Below, piece by piece: positions 29,577 to 39,173 of a DNA stretch of 64,000 bases; the first letter of the stretch is position 1, and each line of letters begins with the position of its first letter. The DNA lies in NCBI RefSeq assembly GCF_029760955.1, contig NZ_CP121682.1, forward strand, positions 124,001-188,000, given 5' to 3'. This DNA comes from Streptomyces cathayae. GTDB taxonomy: Bacteria; Actinomycetota; Actinomycetes; Streptomycetales; Streptomycetaceae. The position numbers were made by a program, and so were the translations under genes. The notes beneath the pieces are model-generated. The model searched no databases. It was not told the origin of the DNA and saw only the letters and a program-made list of their open reading frames with translations.

Positions 29577-29773
29577 ACACCGAACTGCCCGCACCATTGG
29601 TCTGGTTGAAGAGCAGCTACAGCGGCGACGAGGGCGGCGAGTGCCTCGAAGTCGCCCCCGACACGGCCGTCATACACGTCCGGGATTCCAAGGAACGCTG
29701 TGGGCCCCAGCTCGCGTTCGCGCGGAGCGCATGGTCCGGGTTCGTCGCGGATCTGGGGCGGGGCCGGATCTGA
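29573..29773 (+). CDS. DUF397 protein
   Basis: This 66-residue protein has the family hallmarks WLKSSYSGDEGGECLEVA at the start, IHVRDSKE in the middle and AWSGFVADL at the end. It overlaps the upstream XRE gene (ATGA). It is the small partner of the XRE/DUF5753 regulator. A stray copy of its 3' end lies at 24186-24266. Confidence 0.93.
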   Translation: MNTELPAPLVWLKSSYSGDEGGECLEVAPDTAVIHVRDSKERCGPQLAFARSAWSGFVADLGRGRI

Positions 29774-29803
29774 CCCGCTTTCCCGGAAGTACGGCCGGCA
29801 TGC

Positions 29804-29839
29804 GGCCGGCCCGGACCGCACACGCAGTCCGGGCCGGCC
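29804..29839. terminator. Bidirectional terminator between DUF397 and GH3 genes
   Basis: GGCCGGCCCGGAC (29804-29816) pairs perfectly with GTCCGGGCCGGCC (29827-29839) across a 10-base loop, between two convergent genes. Confidence 0.75.
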
Positions 29840-29860
29840 GGAGTCGGTTCCGGGTTCGGT

Positions 29861-32242
29861 TCAGCCCTGCCTCGCCGGCTCCTGCGTGAAGGCCGCGTGG
29901 AAGCGGCGGGTGTGGTCGACGCGGCGTTCCGGGCCGGTCAGGGTGACTGGCGCCGTCAGGCGGGCGTCGGTGCTGGAGGCGGCCAGGCGGAGTTCGAGGG
30001 TGCCCGGTTCGACGATGCGGTGGTCGGCGCGGCCGGTGAAGGAGGCCACGTCGGCGGGGACCGTGACGCGGACCCGGCGGGACTCGCCCGGCTCCAGCTC
30101 GACCCGGGTGTAGCCGACGAGGCGTTGCACCGGCTGGACGACGGAGGCGACCGGGTCGTGCAGATAGAGCTGGACGACCTCCGTGCCGGAGCGCCCACCG
30201 GTGTTGCGGACGGTGAGGGCGAGGGTGAACTCGCCGTCCGTCGGGGCCTCACCCGCGTCCACGGTGAGGTCGCTCCAGGCGAAACTCGTGTACGTCAGGC
30301 CGTGTCCGAAGCCGAAGGCCGGGGTCGGGTCGATGTTGGACACCTCGCTGAGCTGGGCGAGGCGGGCGCCGAGGTAGGTGGTCGGCTGGGATCCGGGGCC
30401 GCGCGGCACGCTGACCGGGAGGCGTCCGGAGGGGTGGGTGCGGCCGCTCAGCACCCCGGCGATCGCCTGCGTTCCGGCGACTCCGGGGAAGAAGGACTGC
30501 ACGATCGCCGCGGACTCGGTGACGGCGCGGCCGAGCGCGTACGGCCGCCCGGCGAGCAGGACGGTCACCACCGGTGTGCCGGAGTCGAGCAGTGCGTCGA
30601 GCAGGTGCTGCTGGGCGCCGGGCAGGGCGAGGGACTCCGCGTCGCAGCCCTCGCCGCTGGTGCCGCGGCCGAACAGGCCCGCGCGGTCGCCGAGTACGGC
30701 GATGACGATATCCGCGTCCCGCGCCGCGTCCACCGCCGCGCCGATCCCGGAGAGGTCGCCGTCGTCGACGCCGGTGCCGCGGGCGGCCGTGATGTCGGCG
30801 TCGGGGAACTCGGCGGTCAGGGCGTCGTGCAGGGTGGGCAGGTCGATCCCGACCGGGACGTCCGGGTGCTGCACGCCCACGTGCTGGGGGAAGGAGTAGC
30901 AGCCCAGTACGGCGGTGCCCTCGGCGGCGTTGGGGCCGACCAGGGCGATGCGGCGGGGCCGGGTGAGGGGCAGGGTGCCGTCGTTGGTGAGGAGGACGAC
31001 GGCCTTCTCGGCGATCTCGCGGGCCAGTTCGCGGTTCTCGGGACCGTCCAGGTCGATCGTGCCGCGCAGGGCGTCGGGGTCGTCCGGGTCGGCGCCGTCG
31101 AGGGCGGGCGGGACCGGGTTCCAGTCCGGGTCGAGCAGGCCGAGCACCGCCTTCTGGGAGAGGACGCGGCGCAGGGCGCGGTCGATGACCTCCTCCGGGA
31201 CGCGACCGTCGGCGACGGCTTCGGCGAGCGGTGCGCCGAACGTCTTGACGGTGGGCAGTTCGATGTCGACGCCGGCCTTCAGCGCGGCGCCCGCGGCCTG
31301 TGCCCAGTCGCCGGCGATGCCGTGCAGGGTCTTGAGGAAGGCGATGCCGAAGTAGTCGGCGACGACGGTGCCGTCGAAGCCCCAGGTGTCGCGGAGCAGT
31401 CCGGTCAGCAGGCTCTCGTCGGCGGCGGCGGGGATGCCGTCGGTGTCCGTGTAGGAGTGCATGACCGAGCGGGCGCCGCCCTCGCGGATCGCCATCTCGA
31501 AGGGCGGGAGCAGGACGTCGGCCCGTTCGCGGGCGCCCATGGGCGAGGGTGCGAGGTTGCGTCCGGCGCGGGAGGCCGAGTAACCGACGAAGTGCTTGAG
31601 GGTGGCGACGATCCCGGCGGACTCCAGGCCCCGGACGTATGCGGTGCCGATGGTGCCGACGAGGTAGGGGTCCTCGCCGATGGTCTCCTCGACCCGGCCC
31701 CAGCGGGCGTCGCGGACCACGTCGAGGACGGGGGCGAGGCCCTGGTGGATGCCGACGGAGCGCATGTCGCGGCCGATGGCGCCGGCCATCCGGCGCACCG
31801 CGTCCGGGTCGAAGGTGGCACCCCAGGACAGCGGGACGGGGTAGGCGGTGGCGCCCCAGGCGGCGAAGCCGGCCAGGCACTCCTCGTGCGCGACGGCGGG
31901 GATGCCGAAGCGGTTCGCGGAGGCGATGCGGGACTGGGTGCGCAGCAGGGAGAGCGCGCCGAGCGCCGGGTCGACGGGTGCGGTGCCGAAGGGGCGGGTC
32001 AACTGGCCCAGTCCGGCGGGCAGAAGGGCGTCGAGGTCGACGGCCTCCTCCATGTCGTGCTGGTGCGGGGCCACTTCGCCGCCGTTGGCGGACGCACCGA
32101 CCCATACGCCGTACAGCTGGGCGATCTTCTCGTGCAGGGTCATCGCGCCGACGAGTGCGTCGACTCGGGCGGCGACGGGGAGGTCGGGGTCGTTCCACAG
32201 GGGGATTTCGGGGGTGGTCTCTACGGCCACGTCGGCAGTCAC
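29861..32242 (-). CDS. GH3 beta-glycosidase (beta-xylosidase/glucosidase)
   Basis: This 793-residue cytoplasmic enzyme (no signal peptide) belongs to glycoside hydrolase family 3. The (alpha/beta)8 domain has ATLKHFVGYSASRAGRN and the nucleophile Asp in GTVVADYFGIAF at about residue 296. The C-terminal alpha/beta sandwich (AVVLLTNDGTLPL, IVIAVLGDRAGLFGRGTSGEGCD) and a terminal FnIII-like domain (GTEVVQLYLHDPVASVVQPVQRLVGYTRVEL) complete it. It is the last gene of an ABC uptake operon and overlaps the permease by 4 bases, so it likely splits the imported oligosaccharide. The CGAA-type operator and BxlR-like regulator favour xylo-oligosaccharides, but other beta-linked sugars are possible. Confidence 0.92.
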   Translation of the reverse strand: MTADVAVETTPEIPLWNDPDLPVAARVDALVGAMTLHEKIAQLYGVWVGASANGGEVAPHQHDMEEAVDLDALLPAGLGQLTRPFGTAPVDPALGALSLLRTQSRIASANRFGIPAVAHEECLAGFAAWGATAYPVPLSWGATFDPDAVRRMAGAIGRDMRSVGIHQGLAPVLDVVRDARWGRVEETIGEDPYLVGTIGTAYVRGLESAGIVATLKHFVGYSASRAGRNLAPSPMGARERADVLLPPFEMAIREGGARSVMHSYTDTDGIPAAADESLLTGLLRDTWGFDGTVVADYFGIAFLKTLHGIAGDWAQAAGAALKAGVDIELPTVKTFGAPLAEAVADGRVPEEVIDRALRRVLSQKAVLGLLDPDWNPVPPALDGADPDDPDALRGTIDLDGPENRELAREIAEKAVVLLTNDGTLPLTRPRRIALVGPNAAEGTAVLGCYSFPQHVGVQHPDVPVGIDLPTLHDALTAEFPDADITAARGTGVDDGDLSGIGAAVDAARDADIVIAVLGDRAGLFGRGTSGEGCDAESLALPGAQQHLLDALLDSGTPVVTVLLAGRPYALGRAVTESAAIVQSFFPGVAGTQAIAGVLSGRTHPSGRLPVSVPRGPGSQPTTYLGARLAQLSEVSNIDPTPAFGFGHGLTYTSFAWSDLTVDAGEAPTDGEFTLALTVRNTGGRSGTEVVQLYLHDPVASVVQPVQRLVGYTRVELEPGESRRVRVTVPADVASFTGRADHRIVEPGTLELRLAASSTDARLTAPVTLTGPERRVDHTRRFHAAFTQEPARQG

Positions 32243-33057
32243 TTTCCTCCGACACCCATCAGGCCCTGGACCAGGGCACGACGGGCGAACAGGTAGACGA
32301 GCAGGATGGGCACCATGGACAGCACCACGGCTCCCAGCAGGCCGGGGATGTCGATGCCGTGTTCGGTCTGGAAGTTGTACAGACCCAGGGTGACGACCTT
32401 GGAGGAGTCGGACTGGGTCAGGACGAGCGGGAACAGGAAGCCGTTCCAGGCCTGGAGGGCGGAGAAGACCACGATGGTGGACAGTCCGCCCCTGGACAGC
32501 GGCAGCACGAGCTGGAAGAACATGCGCCGCGGGGTGGCGCCGTCCATGGCCATGGCCTCGTACAGCTCCGGGGAGATGTCGCGCATGGCGCCGCTGAGGA
32601 TCAGCGCCGACATGGGCAGGCAGAACGCGGCCGTGGGCAGGATGACACCCAGCAGGTTGTCGTACAGCCCGGCTTCGCTGATCAGGTAGAACATCGGCAC
32701 GATGACGGCCTGGGCGGGGATGGCCAGGCCGAGCAGGAACAGCCGGAAGATCGCCGACGTGGTGCGGCCGCGGCTGCGGACGATCGCGTAGGCGAGCGGC
32801 GGGACCAGCAGCAGCACGATGCCGATCACACAGGCGGTGACGACGAGCGTGTTGAAGAAGTACTGGTCGAAGCCGGATGCGAAGGCGCCGGTGTAGTTGT
32901 CCAGGGTGAAGCTGTCCGGGATCGAGACCGGGCCGTTCTCGGCGTAGTCCTGGCGGGTGCGCAGCGTCGCGGCGAGCAGCACGTACAGCGGCAGGCCGAC
33001 GACGAAGAGCCAGAGGAGCGAGCCGGCGCCGGCCAGGTAGTGGGGACGGCGCCTCAT
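32239..33057 (-). CDS. Carbohydrate ABC transporter permease (MalG type)
   Basis: This 272-residue inner-membrane permease has about six helices and the cytoplasmic EAA loop, seen as YEAMAMDGATPRRMFFQLVLPLSRGGL around residue 170-195. It starts inside the end of the other permease gene (4-base overlap) and overlaps the GH3 gene, so the operon is tightly coupled. Confidence 0.94.
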   Translation of the reverse strand: MRRRPHYLAGAGSLLWLFVVGLPLYVLLAATLRTRQDYAENGPVSIPDSFTLDNYTGAFASGFDQYFFNTLVVTACVIGIVLLLVPPLAYAIVRSRGRTTSAIFRLFLLGLAIPAQAVIVPMFYLISEAGLYDNLLGVILPTAAFCLPMSALILSGAMRDISPELYEAMAMDGATPRRMFFQLVLPLSRGGLSTIVVFSALQAWNGFLFPLVLTQSDSSKVVTLGLYNFQTEHGIDIPGLLGAVVLSMVPILLVYLFARRALVQGLMGVGGK

Positions 33058-34010
33058 GACGAACCCTCCATGGTGCTGCGCATCTTGTCGTAGCCGGAGA
33101 CCCGGACGACGATCAGCGAGATGATCGTGGCCGCGACGACCAGGGCCAGGGCGATCGCGGAGCCGGTGCCGTAGTCGAAGCTCTTGAACGCCTTGTCGTA
33201 CATGTAGTAGGCGCTGATGGTGGTGTCGGTACCGGGTCCGCCCTGGGTCAGGATGAGGACCGTCTCGAAGGTGGTCAGGCCGCCGACGATCATCAGGATC
33301 ATCGAGGTGATCATCGCGTTGCGCAGCTGCGGCAGGGTGATGTGGAAGAACTGCCGGTAGCGGCCCGCCCCGTCGATCTCCGCGGCCTGGTAGAGCACGT
33401 GGGGGATCGCGCGGGCGGCGCCCTGGTAGATCAGCGTGTGGAACGGGGTGAACTGCCAGGTGCTGACGAACGCGAGCACCCCGATGGCGGTGGCCTGTTC
33501 ACCGAAGAGGTTGCCGTCGCCGAACAGCCAGGTGGCCTCGGCGGGGATGCCGAAGTTGGGGTCGAGCAGCGCCCGCCAGAGCACGGAGACGGCGGTGGCG
33601 GACAGCAGCAGCGGGATGAAGTAGATGACGGACAGCACGGCCCGGTTGCGCTGGTGTCCGGCGGCCCAGACGCCGAGCAGAATGCTCAGCGGGGTCTGGA
33701 TGACCACGCCGAGCACGGTCAGCAGCAGGGTCAGCCAGATGCTCTGGAACATCACCGGGTCGTCCATCAGGCGCGACCAGTTGTCCGTGCCGACGAACTC
33801 GGGCGAGCTGAGCCCGTCCCAGCTCATGAAGGACAGCACCGCCACCATGATCAGCGGGACGATCGCGAAGAGGGCGAAGAACACTGCGGCGGGGAGCGCC
33901 CAGGCGAAGCCTGGGCGGCCGACCTGCGTCGCGGAGGAGGCGGACGGCCGCCGCCGGGGCCCCTTGCGGGGGCCGGCGGCGAGCCGGGCGCTCGTGGTCT
34001 TTGTGGTCAT
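33054..34010 (-). CDS. Carbohydrate ABC transporter permease (MalF type)
   Basis: This 318-residue permease has the EAA loop YQAAEIDGAGRYRQFFHITLPQLRNAM near residue 215-240 and about six helices after a basic N-terminal tail. It lies 10 bases after the solute-binding protein gene and forms the heterodimeric channel with the next permease. No ATPase is encoded in the operon; Streptomyces sugar importers of this kind usually share the MsiK ATPase encoded elsewhere. Confidence 0.94.
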   Translation of the reverse strand: MTTKTTSARLAAGPRKGPRRRPSASSATQVGRPGFAWALPAAVFFALFAIVPLIMVAVLSFMSWDGLSSPEFVGTDNWSRLMDDPVMFQSIWLTLLLTVLGVVIQTPLSILLGVWAAGHQRNRAVLSVIYFIPLLLSATAVSVLWRALLDPNFGIPAEATWLFGDGNLFGEQATAIGVLAFVSTWQFTPFHTLIYQGAARAIPHVLYQAAEIDGAGRYRQFFHITLPQLRNAMITSMILMIVGGLTTFETVLILTQGGPGTDTTISAYYMYDKAFKSFDYGTGSAIALALVVAATIISLIVVRVSGYDKMRSTMEGSS

Positions 34011-34020
34011 GAGCCGTTCG

Positions 34021-35325
34021 TCACTCGGTGGGGAGGGCCTGCATGGCCTTGATGAAGCCGTCCGCGTCGAGCTGTCCGTTGAAGAACTGCTGGACGGCCT
34101 TGTGCATGTCCGAGCTGGCCTTCTGCGGATACGCCTGGTCCCAGGACAGCTGGAACGAGGGGGCGTCGGCGACCAGGTCGTACTGGAAGCGCGAGTACTC
34201 GGGGGTGCCCGAGCTGTCGATGAACTTGTCGGTGTTGGTCGTGGTCGGCAGGTTGCCGATGTCCAGCTGCGCCTTGACGAAGTCGTCGGAGTACATGAGC
34301 TTCAGGAACTCGGCGACGGCCTCGGGGTGCTTGGTCTTCTTCATCACCGAGTAGTAGTTGTTGGTGTTGCCGGCGACATTGGCCGCATCGCCCTTGCCAC
34401 CCTCGACGGTCGGGAAGGCGGTGTAGCCGAGGTCCTTCTCGGCGAACGCCTTGTGGTCCGTCAACTGCTGGGAGTAGTACCAGGAACCCATCAGCTCGAA
34501 GCCGGCCTTGCCCGAGGACACCAGCTGGACCGAGCCGCCGTTGGTGTACTTGACGGAGTCGTAGTTCTTGCCGAAGGCGCCGGCGTCGACGAGCTCCCTG
34601 ATCATGCCCAGGGCCTTCTTGCTGTCCGCGCTCTCCCAGGCGCTCTTGTCGCCGCCGACGGCCTTCTCGAACAGCCCGGGGCCGGCCACGCGGTCGTAGA
34701 GGTACTGGAACCACATCTGCGTCGGCCAGACGTCGCCGCCGCCGAGCGCGATCGGCGTGACGCCCGCGTCCTTGAGCTTCCCGACCACGTCGAGCAGTTC
34801 GTCCCAGGTCTTCGGCGGCTTGACGCCCGCCTCGTCGAGGACCTTCTTGTTGTGGAAGAGCAGGACCGGCTGGGTGCCGCGCATCGGGATGCCGTACGGC
34901 TTGCCGTCGACGACGGCGTTGTTGAAGACGGACGGCAGGAAGTTGTTCTCCAGGCCCGGGTCCTTCTCGATGAAGTCGTCGAGCGGCAGCAGCAGGTCGG
35001 CCTTGACGAACGGCTTGATGCTGCCGCCGCCCCAGTTGAAGAAGACGTCCGGGGCCTGCGGGGTGCTGATGATCGTCTGCAGCTTCTTCTGGTAGTCCGC
35101 GCCGGGGATGGTGTCGAGGACGACCTTGACGTCGGACGTCTTGTTGAACGTGTCGACGATTCTCTTCTCGACCTTGTTGGTGGCGTCCCCGTAGACCAGG
35201 ACGTGGATCTTGTCGTCGTCCGCCGACGACCCGCCGCCCCCGCCGCCGCAGGCCGAAAGGGTCACTGCCAGGGCGAGCGTCGCACCGCAGGCGACCAGTC
35301 TGGGCAAGCGCGCACGTGTCTTCAT
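34021..35325 (-). CDS. Sugar ABC transporter solute-binding lipoprotein
   Basis: This 434-residue family 1 solute-binding protein begins with a lipoprotein signal ending LSACGGGGG. The mature part (KIHVLVYGDATNKVEKRIVD) is typical of oligosaccharide binders. The start at 35325 is chosen because AAAGG lies just upstream and it leaves a standard signal peptide; a start at 35427 would add 34 unrelated residues. Its 5' region contains the CGAAAGTTTCG operator, so it is the first gene of the regulated operon. Confidence 0.94.
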   Translation of the reverse strand: MKTRARLPRLVACGATLALAVTLSACGGGGGGSSADDDKIHVLVYGDATNKVEKRIVDTFNKTSDVKVVLDTIPGADYQKKLQTIISTPQAPDVFFNWGGGSIKPFVKADLLLPLDDFIEKDPGLENNFLPSVFNNAVVDGKPYGIPMRGTQPVLLFHNKKVLDEAGVKPPKTWDELLDVVGKLKDAGVTPIALGGGDVWPTQMWFQYLYDRVAGPGLFEKAVGGDKSAWESADSKKALGMIRELVDAGAFGKNYDSVKYTNGGSVQLVSSGKAGFELMGSWYYSQQLTDHKAFAEKDLGYTAFPTVEGGKGDAANVAGNTNNYYSVMKKTKHPEAVAEFLKLMYSDDFVKAQLDIGNLPTTTNTDKFIDSSGTPEYSRFQYDLVADAPSFQLSWDQAYPQKASSDMHKAVQQFFNGQLDADGFIKAMQALPTE

Positions 35326-35336
35326 CGTTCGCCTTT

Positions 35337-35347
35337 CGAAAGTTTCG
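35337..35347. promoter_or_regulatory. LacI-type operator (BxlR-like)
   Basis: CGAAAGTTTCG is a perfect 11-base palindrome only 11 bases upstream of the binding-protein start, followed by a half-site CCGAAAGT near 35355-35362. Palindromes of the CGAA-N-TTCG class are known in front of Streptomyces xylanolytic genes controlled by BxlR. The nearby divergent LacI gene is the obvious ligand-sensing repressor. Confidence 0.7.
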
Positions 35348-35462
35348 GCCCCATCACCGAAAGTCCATGCCGTGGGACAGTAGGTCAGACCAGGGTTCCG
35401 GTCAACGGTCGGGCCGGTAGTCACCAAACCGTTATCGATGCGCGGTGGCCTATCCTGCGGGT

Positions 35463-36485
35463 ATGCACGATGACGACGAGGTGGGCGGCAGAGTCACCCT
35501 GGCCACGGTCGCGAAAGAGGCCGGCGTTTCGATGCCGACAGTTTCGAAGGTCCTCAACGGCCGGTCGGACGTCTCCCGCGCGACGCGGACCAAGGTGGAG
35601 CGGCTTCTGGAGACCCACGGCTACCGTCGGCGCGGGCAGTCGGTGTCCCGCTCCCCGCTCATCGAGATCGTCTTCCACGAACTGGACAGCGTCTGGTCGA
35701 TGGAGCTGATCAGAGGCGTGGAGAACGTCGCCAAGGAGAACCGCGCGACGGTGGCGCTCACCGAGAGCGGCACCCGGCACACGCCCGCGCCGGACTGGCT
35801 CCCGGGTGTGCTGCAGCGCAGGCCGCTGGGCGTCGTCCTGGTCTTCTCCGCCCTCCCGAAGGACGTCAAGCGCCGGCTCAGGGCGGCGGCCATCCCCTTC
35901 GTCGTCATCGACCCGGCGGGCGACCCCGACCCGGACGTGCCCTCGGTCGGCTCCGCCAACTGGGCCGGCGGCCTCGCCGCCACCCGCCACCTCACCGACC
36001 TCGGTCACGAGCGGGTCGCGATCATCACCGGTCCCGAGGACATGCTGTGCTCGCTGGCCCGCCTCGACGGCTACCGCTCGGCCCTGGCGCTGGCGGGCCT
36101 GGAGACCGACCCGCGTCTGACGCGCTTCGGCGACTTCCATGTGCGGGGCGGCTTCACGCACGCCGTGGAGCTGCTGGACGGGCCCGACCGGCCGACGGCG
36201 ATCTTCGCGGGCAGTGACCTCCAGGCGCTGGGCGTGCTGGAGGCGGCACGGGTCAGGGGTCTGCGCGTGCCCGAGGACCTGTCGGTGGTCGGCTACGACG
36301 ACGTACCGCCGGCGCAGTGGTCGAGTCCGCCGCTCACCACGGTCCACCAGCCGCTGCGGCACATGGCCGAGGAGGCCGCCCGGATGCTGCTCCGCCCGGA
36401 CGCCCCGGGCACGGCCGCCCAGCGCATAGAGCTGGCGACACACCTGGTGGTACGGCAGAGCACGGCCCCGCCCGAGAGGGCGTGA
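35463..36485 (+). CDS. LacI-family repressor of the GH3/ABC operon (BxlR-like)
   Basis: This 340-residue protein has an N-terminal helix-turn-helix with hinge (VTLATVAKEAGVSMPTVSKVLNGRSDVSRATRTKV) and a periplasmic-binding-like sensor domain (GLAATRHLTDLGHERVAIITG, GYDDVPPAQWSSPPLTTVHQP). It is divergent from the transporter operon, with the CGAA-type operator between. Start 35463 is chosen to follow the start of the conserved domain. A near copy of the operator lies just after its own 3' end at 36530. Confidence 0.92.
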   Translation: MHDDDEVGGRVTLATVAKEAGVSMPTVSKVLNGRSDVSRATRTKVERLLETHGYRRRGQSVSRSPLIEIVFHELDSVWSMELIRGVENVAKENRATVALTESGTRHTPAPDWLPGVLQRRPLGVVLVFSALPKDVKRRLRAAAIPFVVIDPAGDPDPDVPSVGSANWAGGLAATRHLTDLGHERVAIITGPEDMLCSLARLDGYRSALALAGLETDPRLTRFGDFHVRGGFTHAVELLDGPDRPTAIFAGSDLQALGVLEAARVRGLRVPEDLSVVGYDDVPPAQWSSPPLTTVHQPLRHMAEEAARMLLRPDAPGTAAQRIELATHLVVRQSTAPPERA

Positions 36486-36529
36486 AGGGACGCGGGGACG
36501 GCGGTTCCCGGGGGCGCGCAAGGAGGATT

Positions 36530-36554
36530 CGAATGTTTCGGGTTTTCCCGAAAC
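36530..36554. promoter_or_regulatory. Operator-like site and palindrome downstream of the LacI gene
   Basis: CGAATGTTTCG (36530-36540) differs by one base from the operator at 35337. It overlaps GTTTCGGG-TTTT-CCCGAAAC (36535-36554), a perfect inverted repeat. It could be an auxiliary LacI-family site or a short hairpin terminator; its position after the gene is odd for an operator. Confidence 0.5.
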
Positions 36555-36612
36555 AGCTTGCGGCGGCGTATCGGCCGCCTTCCACGCCTCGCCCCGATCG
36601 CCAGAGCGGAGG

Positions 36613-36666
36613 CCGGAACCGGGGAGGGGGACCGGTGCGTGCACCGGTCCCCCTCCCCGGTTCCGG
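36613..36666. terminator. Very strong bidirectional terminator
   Basis: A perfect inverted repeat has 26-base arms (36613-36638 and 36641-36666) separated by only two bases. Each arm contains CCGGTGC/GCACCGG next to the centre and CCGGAACC/GGTTCCGG at the outside. It lies between convergent genes of two sugar operons. Confidence 0.9.
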
Positions 36667-36684
36667 CGGCGCTTCCGGGTCCGG

Positions 36685-38136
36685 TCAGGCGCCGGGCAGG
36701 ATCCCGCTGCGGGCCACCTCGGCGTACCAGCGGGCGCTGGCCTTGGGGATGCGGGTACCGGTCGGGTAGTCCACGTAGACCGCGCCGAAACGCTTGCCGT
36801 AGCCGTGGGCCCACTCGAAGTTGTCCAGCAGCGACCACAGGAAGTAGCCGCGCACGTCCGCACCGTCGGCGATGGCCCGGTGGACGGCGGCCAGGTGGCC
36901 GTGCAGGTAGGTGATCCGGTCGGGGTCGTTGACCTGTCCCGCGGGGTCGGCGTAGTCGTCGAACGCCGCACCGTTCTCGGTGATGATCAGCGGCAGCTTC
37001 GGGAAGTCGGACGCCAGCCGGCGCAGCAGGTCGTACAGGCCGGTGGGGTCGACGGCCCAGCCCATGGCGGTGGTGGTGCCGGGCGGTTGGTGGAAGGCGA
37101 CCCGGTCGGCGCCCGGCCAGGGGCTGTGCTCGCTCCTGCCGTGTCCGTCGGAGGTGTGGGTGCCGCTGCCGTCGGCCTCGGAGACCAGGGTGGGCGTGTA
37201 GTAGTTGACGCCGAGGAAGTCCAGCGGCTGGTGGATCTGCCGGAGGTCGCCGTCCTTCACGAAGGACCAGTCGGTCAGTGCCGCGGTGTCCTTGAGCAGG
37301 TCCTCCGGGTAGGCGCCCCGCAGCATCGGGCCGGTGAAGGCCCGGTTGGCGAGCGCGTCGATGCGGCGGACCGCATCGGTGTCGGCCTCGCTGTCGGTGA
37401 GCGGTCGGACGTGGTGGATGTTGAGCGTGACCGAGCACTGGGCGTCGGCGGCGACCCGGTCGCGCAGTGCCTGGACGGCCAGGCCGTGGGCCAGGTTGAG
37501 GTGGTGGGCGGCGCGCAGGGCGGCGACCGGGTCGGTGCGGCCGGGGGCGTGCACGCCGGAGCCGTAGCCGAGGAAGGCGCTGCACCAGGGCTCGTTGAGG
37601 GTGGTCCAGGTCTTCACCCGGTCGCCGAGGGCGTCCGCGGCCAGGGCGGCGTACTCGGCGAACCGCTCGGCCGTGGCGCGCTCGGGCCAGCCTCCGGCGT
37701 CCTCCAACTCCTGTGGCAGGTCCCAGTGGTAGAGGGTGGCGACGGGCTGGATGCCCTTCTCCAGCAGGTCGTCGACGAGGCGCCGGTAGAAGTCCAGGCC
37801 CTTCTGCACGGCGGGGCCGCGGCCGGTGGGCTGGATCCGGGGCCAGGCCAGGGAGAAGCGGTAGGCGCCCAGGCCGAGTTCGGCCATGAGCGCGACGTCC
37901 TCGCGCCGGCGGTGGTAGTGGTCGGTGGCGATGTCACCGGTGTCGCCGTTGCGGACCCGGCCGGGGGTGCGGGCGTAGGTGTCCCAGATGGACGGTGTAC
38001 GGCCGTCCTCGGCGGCGGCCCCCTCGATCTGGTAGGAGGCGGTCGCGGAGCCCCAGACGAACCCCTTGGGGAAGGTGCGGGCGAAGGTGCGGGCGGCGTC
38101 CGGGGCGGACGCGGTCTGCTGTGCTGCGGTGACCAC
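36685..38136 (-). CDS. GH1 beta-glucosidase
   Basis: This 483-residue cytoplasmic enzyme is a family 1 glycoside hydrolase. It has the N-terminal signature [19 protein letters not shown], acid/base Glu in TLNEPW at about residue 182 and nucleophile Glu in LIITENG at about residue 387, so it should be active. The GTG start at 38136 is chosen because AAAGGA lies just upstream. It ends a transporter operon like the cellobiose/cellotriose cebEFG-bglC system, which fits hydrolysis of imported beta-glucosides. Confidence 0.95.
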   Translation of the reverse strand: MVTAAQQTASAPDAARTFARTFPKGFVWGSATASYQIEGAAAEDGRTPSIWDTYARTPGRVRNGDTGDIATDHYHRRREDVALMAELGLGAYRFSLAWPRIQPTGRGPAVQKGLDFYRRLVDDLLEKGIQPVATLYHWDLPQELEDAGGWPERATAERFAEYAALAADALGDRVKTWTTLNEPWCSAFLGYGSGVHAPGRTDPVAALRAAHHLNLAHGLAVQALRDRVAADAQCSVTLNIHHVRPLTDSEADTDAVRRIDALANRAFTGPMLRGAYPEDLLKDTAALTDWSFVKDGDLRQIHQPLDFLGVNYYTPTLVSEADGSGTHTSDGHGRSEHSPWPGADRVAFHQPPGTTTAMGWAVDPTGLYDLLRRLASDFPKLPLIITENGAAFDDYADPAGQVNDPDRITYLHGHLAAVHRAIADGADVRGYFLWSLLDNFEWAHGYGKRFGAVYVDYPTGTRIPKASARWYAEVARSGILPGA

Positions 38137-38234
38137 GTGAGTCCTTTCGGGTGGAGGGGGTGGTGCGCGGGCGCGCGAACGCCCGGTGGGGGTGGTGGGC
38201 GGCCGGCGGCCCGGGGCCGGTCCGGGTGTGGCGG

Positions 38235-39161
38235 TCAGCCCTTGACGGCGCCCGCCATGATGCCGCTGACGATCTGGCGGCCGAAGACGATGAACATCGC
38301 CAGCAGCGGCAGCGTGCCGAGCAGCGCGCCCGCCATGATCAGCGACTGGTCGCGGACGTAGCCCGCGCTGAGCTGGGTGAGGGCGACGGGGACCGTCGGG
38401 TTGGTCATGTCGAGCACCACGAACGGCCAGAAGAAGTCGTTCCACGCGTGCACGAACGTGATCATGAACAGAACGGCCATGGCGGGCCGTGCGACGGGCA
38501 GCACGATGCTCCAGAAGATCCGCAGCGAGTGCGCCCCGTCCACGCGTCCGGCCTCGACGAGTTCGTCGGGCAGTGCCTCCGAGAGGTACTGCCGCATGAA
38601 GAAGACGCCGACCGCGCTCACCAGCGTGGGGAAGATGACGGCGGGCAGCTGCTGCGACCAGCCGAGCTCCGACATCATCATGAACAGCGGGACGACGCCG
38701 AGCTGCGGCGGCACCAGCATGGTGCCGATCACCAGCATCAGCAGGACGTTGCGTCCCTTGAACTTCAGTTTGGCGAAGGCGAAGCCCGCCAGGGTCGCGA
38801 ACATCACCGTGGACAGGGCGATCACCCCGGCCACGATCAGGCTGTTGATCATGGCCTTGCCCATGGCCGCCTCGTCCCAGGCCCGGGCGAGGTTGCTGAA
38901 CAGGTTCGGGCCGGGCAGGAAGGGCGGCGGCGTCTGGCTGACCCGGGTGTTGTCGGTGGAGGCCGCCACCATCGTCCAGTACAGCGGGAAGATGGACAGC
39001 ACCGCCATGACGGCGAGCAGGACATAGGCGAGCGGGCCCGCGTGGTGCTGGCGTCCGGCGCGCTCGCGCAGCAGCCGGCGGCCGCCGCGGCGGCGGACCG
39101 GCTTCTCGGCGGGAGTCCGGTCCGGGGTCTTCGTCCGGGCCGGGAGGCTGTGGATGGTCAT
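38235..39161 (-). CDS. Carbohydrate ABC transporter permease (MalG/CebG type)
   Basis: This 308-residue permease has about six helices and the EAA loop [27 protein letters not shown] near residue 205-230. A basic N-terminal tail precedes helix 1. It lies 12 bases after the other permease gene and about 100 bases before the beta-glucosidase gene. Confidence 0.94.
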   Translation of the reverse strand: MTIHSLPARTKTPDRTPAEKPVRRRGGRRLLRERAGRQHHAGPLAYVLLAVMAVLSIFPLYWTMVAASTDNTRVSQTPPPFLPGPNLFSNLARAWDEAAMGKAMINSLIVAGVIALSTVMFATLAGFAFAKLKFKGRNVLLMLVIGTMLVPPQLGVVPLFMMMSELGWSQQLPAVIFPTLVSAVGVFFMRQYLSEALPDELVEAGRVDGAHSLRIFWSIVLPVARPAMAVLFMITFVHAWNDFFWPFVVLDMTNPTVPVALTQLSAGYVRDQSLIMAGALLGTLPLLAMFIVFGRQIVSGIMAGAVKG

Positions 39162-39173
39162 GACGACTCCAGG

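Noticed and set aside
29753..29889. Open frames continuing past the DUF397 stop
   Set aside because: They are in other frames, overlap the terminator hairpin and show no protein pattern.
36486..36684. Possible small gene between the LacI and GH1 genes
   Set aside because: The open frame here covers a perfect 26-base-arm hairpin and has no supported start or motif. It is a terminator region.
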